Shown one piece after another: positions 23,347 to 29,254 of a DNA stretch of 29,254 bases. Below the pieces are notes generated by a model that was given only the letters and a program-made list of their open reading frames with translations, made no database searches and was not told the DNA's origin. The position numbers and the translations under genes were made by a program. The stretch's first letter is position 1, and every line of letters begins with the position of its first letter. Source of the stretch: Klebsormidium nitens (lineage: Eukaryota > Streptophyta > Klebsormidiophyceae > Klebsormidiales > Klebsormidiaceae). The stretch is taken from assembly GCA_000708835.1 (NCBI GenBank), contig DF237786.1:1-29254 (forward strand). Reading direction: 5' to 3'.

Positions 23347-26300
23347 ATGGCAACAGGAGGTCTCGTCCCCAACGCTCCTGGAGGGGTTGGGGGTTCCACA
23401 GCAGAAGCAGCTGCTAAGCTGGATGCTAATGACAGGAAACGTTCTGGGGATGACACATTTGAGGGAGACGTAGAAAGGCGGGTGAGGCCCAAGGTGAATT
23501 TGCCTCTGGGGTCTCCAGACCAGGGGCTGGAAGAAGCAGATGGGGAGTCTCAGGAGGAGCTGGACACGCGGCTGAGGGCCCTCGTGGAAGTTGCTTCTCA
23601 GCGCAAGGGCGACGTAAGTGTGCGGAGACTTGCTTTCTGCTGCAAGGTCAAGCGTGTCATCTCATGTCTCACTTCTCATATGCTGCTAAATGTACCTGCG
23701 TCGAATATTTGCATTTCACTTATTTTACCGTGTGTTCTTTTGCAGAGCCCGCTTCCCGAGCCCCCCCGCAGCCTCTTCCAGGGCGCTCTCCCCATCCCTT
23801 ATGGGTCAGCAGCCCCGCCTGCCCCGGCATCTTTGAGTCAACCCACCCAAGAAGCGCTTGGGCTGGGCAGAACAGGGGAGTACGGGGGAGCTCAACCTGC
23901 AAGGGCCTCAGGAGGAGATAACTTGGCCGACGGCTCCTGGTCAGGCCCCCCGGATGGGCCGCACAGGCTGGCTGCTGCGGGCCAGCCTCTTCTTCCTCGG
24001 GAGCATGTTTTACCGCAGCAGCTGCTTCACCCTGAGCTGCACTCAGAACAGCCGCACGCCCTTCGGGCGACAGACTCTCTGAGTGCAGAAGAAGGCGTCC
24101 CGATGGAGCGCACAGAGCAGTTCGGCGAGGGGGAAGATGGGGAGGGGGGCATGCAGATGGAGGAGGAGGCGGAGCACGGGTTTGGGCCCTCGCACGGGTT
24201 TGGGGCCCATCCCGAGCAAATGTATGGGGAGTATGCAGAGCACGGGCAGTATGTGGTGCACCAGCAGTATGCTACTGAGGAGGCGCAGCAGCTGGCAGAG
24301 CACGCAGGTTAGGCATCCGCATCTGAGACTGGATTGACAAGCCATGTGGAGTTTCTAAGTCACATCCTGATGGGACTTCAGGCACATAATGTAGGGATGC
24401 AGGCTAGGGACAAAGTGAGTGATGGCTTGTTGTTGCCCCTTCTGTGGACCAACATCCACAAATGTGGATAGTTGTTCGAGTACGTCTGGCTCTTGCAGTG
24501 TAATCACCCGGCCCGGGGGCAGGTGTTGGAGTAGGAGTGAAAGATTGTGCCAATGTGCATACAAGTTTCAATCACTCTTCTTAGCTCCTCTCGCTCTCAA
24601 ATCCAGAATGAAAAGCTCACTTCGTCTATTGTGCCTGAAACCATAACACGAAGAGGCCTTTTATGGCTGCCCCCTGCACGTCTGATCCACCCTCCTCCGC
24701 AGATTGCTCAGACCGGGTTATGTGCTGTGTAGTGCAATGTTCTTTCCAAAGCACCGGTTGTCCCCTACTGCCCTTGCGGCTTGGACCTTCGCTTCTTTAA
24801 CTTGAAGTCCTGAAACCCCTTTTTTTGTGTGTTCTGTTGATGACCACTGCATGGGTCCACGTTCTTATTGGTGTCAACTTGCCCCTAACCCCGGTACTTA
24901 ACCCCTGGTTTAATGTGCCCCAGGTTTTGGAGGGGGCCACATGGAGCAGGAGGAGGACGAGGGCGCGCTGGCTGCGTTGGACCTGGTGGAGGTAGGTTTC
25001 CCGCGCAGCAGCGTGGAGGAGCTGCAGACGCTGCCGCAGCACGACCTCATCACGCGTGTGCTCGACCTTGAGGAGCGCATCTCTGCCGTCGTGCGCGAGA
25101 AGCAGCTCGAGGCCGCCGCGCGCCAGGAGGCCGAGGACAACGCCGCACGCTACGCAGGTGCGCTGCAGGCTGTCCTTTGCCCTTCAAAAGAGCCCTTGTT
25201 GAACATTCAAGTGGCATCTCAGCAATAGAAGGGTGGCGCTTGTTGTTGCTGACTTGTTTTGCAAAGCTGCTGCGGTTCACTAAAACCTTTCAGTGAGGTC
25301 CAGGGTCTTGCACATTGTTTGCTGGAAACTGGTTAAAGCTCGGCAAGAACCAGTCATCGACAACTCAAGAGCTACACCTCTCTTCTCTTGGCTTGTTCCC
25401 TGGTCATGATCCGACGCTGATAGGGAGATCTGCCACCACCGGGGGCGAAAGAGTTTGATCCGATTGTCACACCATATACTGAATGCATCTGATACAAAGC
25501 TTGCCCATAAATATACCTTTCTTCGCACTAAACCTCGTTTCCTTTTTCTCCAGAGGAGAGCCAGCAGCTGCGGCAGGTGGTGCGCGAGAAGAACGGCTAC
25601 AAGAAGGGCGTGCTCCAGGAGATGGCGGCCCTGGAAGCGCCCCCGCCGGGCCACGCGCAGATTGCGGGCCGCTTCACCATCACAAGGGAGAGTTCGCCAG
25701 GGGGGGGCCTGCGCTTGGAAAAGGGCAACAAGGGCAAGAGCAAATCTCACTCCCCAGTCAAGGAGAAGTGGAAGGCTGAGTGGAAGAAGGCCGCTTCTCG
25801 TAGTCAGTACGTTCCTTCTGCCAGCCAGATGGGAGGGGAGGAGTACGGGGATGCGGGCGTAGAGGGGCTGAGGCAGCCTGAGAGAGTGAAGGGCATCCGG
25901 AGCAGGAAGGTGGGGCCAGCGCAGGCAACACCCGCGAGCAAGCTGCTGGCGATCCTGGGGGCGGAGCCTGATACGGGGCCGCAAGGTGGGGCGCCTATTT
26001 CTCTCAAATTGGTTTCGAAATGTGACAAACTTGGTTGGACTGATACGTGAGTGAAGCAGATAGGGTCTTCAGGTCCGTTCGAAGCGCTTTGTGCCGTTCC
26101 CACACAAGAGGTGTCCCCATGAGATACGTTTCAGGGGGTCGTTCGGAGTTGTTGTTTTAGTGCCACAACTTCGTCATTTGAGTTGGTTCGTGCAAGTGTT
26201 TCTGACGGGAATCATAATGACTCGGGAAATTGAGCGCTGTATTTTCCCGGACTTTTTGAGGCACACCAGTGCTCTTTCAACTGTGCGGGCCTAAGCTAGC

Positions 26301-27479
26301 TGTACTTAAAGACAACACGCACCTTTGATATCTTTCGATCGACGAATGCAAGCCTGCCTAAAGATTGCTTTTTTGCTTGAGAGCGCCTTTCAGGCTCTCT
26401 TGTCTCACTCCCAATAGATAATATGCAATGAATCTTTTTTGCAGGTCACGGGCCCTCAACCGTTTCAGTCTGAGCGTCCGCCGTTTGTCCTCTTTCCCTC
26501 CCGTCAACCGACACCCACCCTTCCTCTGTCGTGTCGAATTCGCCAGGATCTTCTTATCCACTCCGTTTGCCCCGCTTCCCACAGATGACGACGAGGACGA
26601 GGATGACAACGACGACCGCAGCGACGAGGAGTATGTGGCACCACCCTCCCCAGCGCCGCGGCCAATTGCGCCTGCGGGCCCCTCCCCAGCACGCACGTCG
26701 CGCGCCGAGTCGACGGTGGGCCTGGAGGACCTGAGCGAGTTTCTGCGCACGTGCTGCCAGGCGAAGCAGACGGGCCACATGACGCTGCACCGCGTGCTCT
26801 GGTACACCTACCTCGCGTGGCGCCAAAAGATCGCCTCGCCGCGCCCCTCCGTCTCCAGCGGCGGCGTCGGCCTCAGCCAGTGCATGCAGAAGCTCGGGCA
26901 CCGGGAACGGCTGTTCACGCGCGAAATTCAGGTGGGTGGGCTGGAGTGCGCAAAGCGTTTCGTTGTTCAGATTTGCCCACAAAGAGTTGTTTCGTAGGCT
27001 TTGCCGTATCCTTTGTTGGGGGTCGGCAGCTATCGGCCTGCTGTTTCGTTGCGACCTCCTTTCTTGGAGGAGACAAGGCTGTGTTAGCCTTCGAAAGTCG
27101 GAGCTGTCGTTTCTGAGAAAGTCTTGCAGACGAAGTACTGGGTTACTTACATGAATCAACAGGTTTTGCAGGCTTGTCAGATTGCATCAAACACCAAGTT
27201 CATAAAAGCAAGTTCCGTTGCTAAACAGAAGGTCTCTCCGACGTCGTGCAGGCCAAGAAGGCTGGGTGCAAGGGCTACGAGGGCGGCGGCAAGTACTGGA
27301 TGGGCCTGGTGGTGCTGGACAAGGCGCTGGTAAAGACGGGCCGCCAATGGCTCGCTAAGGCCAAGCGCACGGGCGGCAGCAACCGGGTCACCTTCTCCCG
27401 GGACTCTGCCTCAATAAAAGTCAAAGCCAGCGAGCCTGCCGACGAAGAGGACAATGACGAAGATGCTGCAGAAGTATAG
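23347..27479 (+). CDS. Unrecognised probable nuclear protein: disordered N-terminus, coiled coil, C-terminal winged-helix-like segment; 6 exons
   Basis: Preferred exons: 23347-23613, 23746-24307, 24924-25157, 25554-25985, 26585-26931, 27252-27479, giving 689 aa. I do not recognise the family. Residues 1-276 are low-complexity, with a basic NLS-like stretch (DRKRSGDD, ERRVRPK) and a Gly/Tyr/Gln-rich part near 245-270. Residues ~306-382 look like a coiled coil with two KXGYKKG/REK-type basic ends. A Lys/Ser-rich region follows, then an acidic block (499-515). Residues ~545-637 (LSEFLRTCCQAKQTGHMTL, WYTYLAWRQK, LSQCMQKLGH, GGGKYWMGLVVL) resemble winged-helix domains of RFX type or of the D5/P4-primase C-terminus. 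That is a pattern-level resemblance, not a proven homology. The tail is acidic. ATG 23347 has a GGCATGG context. An alternative splice pair (donor 26047, acceptor ending 26444) also keeps frame and would add 67 residues. Confidence 0.75.
23614..23745 (+). other. 132-nt intron, multiple of three and stop-free
   Basis: It has a clear donor (GAC|GTAAGTG) and acceptor (TCTTTTGCAG|AGC), so I call it an intron. Yet its length is 44 codons and it has no in-frame stop, so unspliced mRNA would encode a protein with 44 extra, mostly hydrophobic and Cys-containing residues. Confidence 0.65.
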
Positions 27480-28270
27480 GCTAATTGGCCTTTGCGTCGT
27501 CGGGGTTTAGTGGACATGTCCGGTGGGACCCTATCCTCAGTAAAGAGGATGGGTGTATAGTCGTATCAGTGATTGAAAAGGTGGGCTTGGCGGCTTGTTG
27601 GAGGGACGGCAGAAGAACGGCCGCGAGTTTTGCAGGCATGATGCGCTGCCGTTCCTCCAATAGAGTCAGGAAGTCAAGGATCGTTTTGCCCGTTGTTTTA
27701 GCAACGTAGTTTAGAAAACTATATCCTTTGCAAGGTCCTGACGAGAAGGGCCTTGAGACGAGGTTCCTTGTGGCCGAAGTCCCGTCTAGTTTGGTTCAAA
27801 GTTACCGTTGTCTCCATATTTGCTGCTTCGTCCCGTGTAAGGAGGCATGAGGGCGCTTACATATCGATGTTTCAGCTCTTGTGGTTCTCTGTGGAAGCGC
27901 TGCAGCCCTTGTATGTTTTTTAAGGGAGGAAGAGGTACGAAGTTACAATGCTCACTCGTCCAGAGCTTCCGTCGAGAACAATTTGAGGCAGCTAGGTTAG
28001 CTGCAGTGACGCGACAAACAACGGGCTTAGTTTTGCTATACAATCAAAGCGTACAAATGCAGATGATTGCATGCACATGTGACCATGTACGCATGAGTTA
28101 TATGCAAATACGCAATAACATTCGAGCCGTGCACATGATGCATAACCAAGCCGGATTGACCATATGTATAATTCTCATTTCCGCTGCGCATTACCCGGTG
28201 ACGTACTGCGCGGTCGTGAATCTTTGTTTCCGCAGGCGGGGCTGCCGGTTGCCGCTTTTGCTCGGGCCGC
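27480..28270. other. 3' flank and intergenic DNA
   Basis: This follows the TAG of the winged-helix-like gene. It must contain that gene's 3' UTR. I see no further gene: the longest open frame, 27847-28275 (+), has no recognisable similarity and irregular composition. Confidence 0.5.
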
Positions 28271-28994
28271 CATAGCGTTCTAGAAGTAGCTTGGGGACAT
28301 GCCCCTAACTCAGCCCGGTTGCTTGATGGAGAAGTGGTCAGGGAATTTGGATGAGATTCGTTTGCAGGATAAGGTTCGGAAGCAGTGTTGGGGGCGGCCG
28401 AGCTCCGAACCCAAGCACTGGGGAACAAAATAGCACCCGACCACTGTACCGACCAGCAATGCATATAGCAAATAGACTCAGAGCCTACCGTCGGTAAACT
28501 TTTTACTGTGCCGTTCGCGACCGGCCTACCTCAAATCACAGCCAACAAATTGAATCGATACCGGCCTCTACGAGTCATCGCGCGTTGGTCTACAAATTGC
28601 GTGTCAACGTCAAATCATATTAACATAGACCGCAGAGGCTGAACTCCGCGACCGTACGGTACCGGTTTTCGGTCTGACAGGTTTAGACCGCAGATATACT
28701 TGGCGGGCTTTCCGCGCGACGTGTGGCACAAATTTGATATCATGCTCGTGCGGCTGTACGGTCCTTGCACACTGTGCACGTGCAGCCACACTGTGCACGC
28801 TCAGACCGTTTTTGCCCGCGATTGACACTAGTTCTTCACTCCAGCTTGGCTGAGGCACATTTTGACCGTCGATGAAGATCTGGACGGCCAAAACAGCCTT
28901 ATCCTGCACCGAGATCAATTTTGAGATCTGCAGTGGTGGCTTCTACGGCCTCCAAGTTAGGGGCATGTCCGCACGCTCCTTCTAGAACGCTATG
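28271..28994. mobile_element. Element bounded by 39-bp inverted repeats (MITE or non-autonomous DNA transposon candidate)
   Basis: 28271-28309 and 28956-28994 are inverted copies matching at 36 of 39 positions, sharing CATAGCGTTCTAGAAG and GGACATGCCCCTAAC. They enclose 646 bp with small internal direct repeats (TAGACCGCAGA at 28626 and 28684; CACACTGTGCACG at 28768 and 28787). No transposase is recognisable, and the one internal minus-strand frame (28610-28918) matches nothing I know. No clear target-site duplication is visible just outside the arms, so the true ends may lie slightly further out. Confidence 0.55.
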
Positions 28995-29254
28995 CGCCCT
29001 AGCTAGATCCATGGAGCTACTGATTATTGAGGCAGAGCTCTCGGCATGCATTATTCAGGCCAGCAATATATTCCGAATGTGCTCGACCATTTCAGGCGCC
29101 TGCCTGCTCGTGAGCGGCCCGCATGCTAACCGAACTTCTGCGCACTTGAAGGCCTGACTGCTGGTTTTATCTTGGTACTGTCCTGGGACCTCCTATCCTA
29201 TCACTCATATGTACACGTGGGGACTCCAAACACATAGCTAGGTTGTTTCGTCAT
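28995..29254. other. Right window edge, no feature seen
   Basis: I see no gene, RNA or repeat of note. A short plus-strand frame ending at 29157 begins inside the right arm of the inverted-repeat element and is probably spurious. Confidence 0.4.

Noticed and set aside
26445-26584. Exon extension of the winged-helix-like gene using the TTTTTTGCAG acceptor with the 25986 donor
   Set aside because: That combination runs into a stop within ten codons. It is only possible with the 26047 donor, reported separately as an alternative.
28610-28918. 102-codon minus-strand frame inside the inverted-repeat element
   Set aside because: It matches no transposase or other family I know. It may be a decayed fragment or chance, and is too weak to list as a gene.

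Overview
The window looks like nuclear DNA of a green-lineage eukaryote, most likely a streptophyte alga (Klebsormidium is my best guess, from gene content only). All five genes are broken by GT-AG introns of roughly 130-670 bp, exons are GC-richer than introns, and there are no bacterial-style operons. A plant-type glucuronokinase and a plant Raf-like kinase sit beside a PACRG-like gene, a family typical of lineages with motile cilia. That mix suits a flagellate-producing alga or early land plant better than a seed plant. I rebuilt all five gene models by hand from splice sites, reading phase and remembered family conservation. Every model keeps one open frame from ATG to stop.

Layout. (1) 1-1070: intergenic, with a long fold-back inverted repeat cut by the window edge and a 16-bp tandem repeat. 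(2) 1071-8971 (+): VPS3/TGFBRAP1-type subunit of the CORVET endosomal tether, 10 exons, 1273 aa. (3) 8972-10450: convergent intergenic DNA with hairpins. (4) 10451-13642 (-): Raf-like/TKL protein kinase, 6 exons, 450 aa. (5) 13643-14581: divergent intergenic region with a perfect 12-bp-stem hairpin and a telo-box. (6) 14582-18200 (+): glucuronokinase, 7 exons including a 24-nt micro-exon, 365 aa. (7) 18201-19003: convergent intergenic. (8) 19004-22651 (-): PACRG-like protein, 8 exons, 264 aa. (9) 22652-23346: divergent intergenic region with two telo-box-like motifs. (10) 23347-27479 (+): an unrecognised 689-aa probable nuclear protein with a disordered N-terminus, a coiled coil and a C-terminal segment resembling RFX or D5/P4-primase winged helices. 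(11) 27480-29254: intergenic, with a ~0.72-kb element bounded by 39-bp inverted repeats.

The genes are not an obvious pathway: endosomal tethering, signalling, nucleotide-sugar synthesis, a cilium-family protein and a putative DNA-binding protein. They alternate strictly in strand (+ - + - +), so two intergenic regions of 0.7-0.94 kb probably serve as shared bidirectional promoters. The item most deserving follow-up is the last gene: its fold assignment is tentative, and it has a stop-free 132-nt intron and two mutually exclusive frame-consistent splice pairs.
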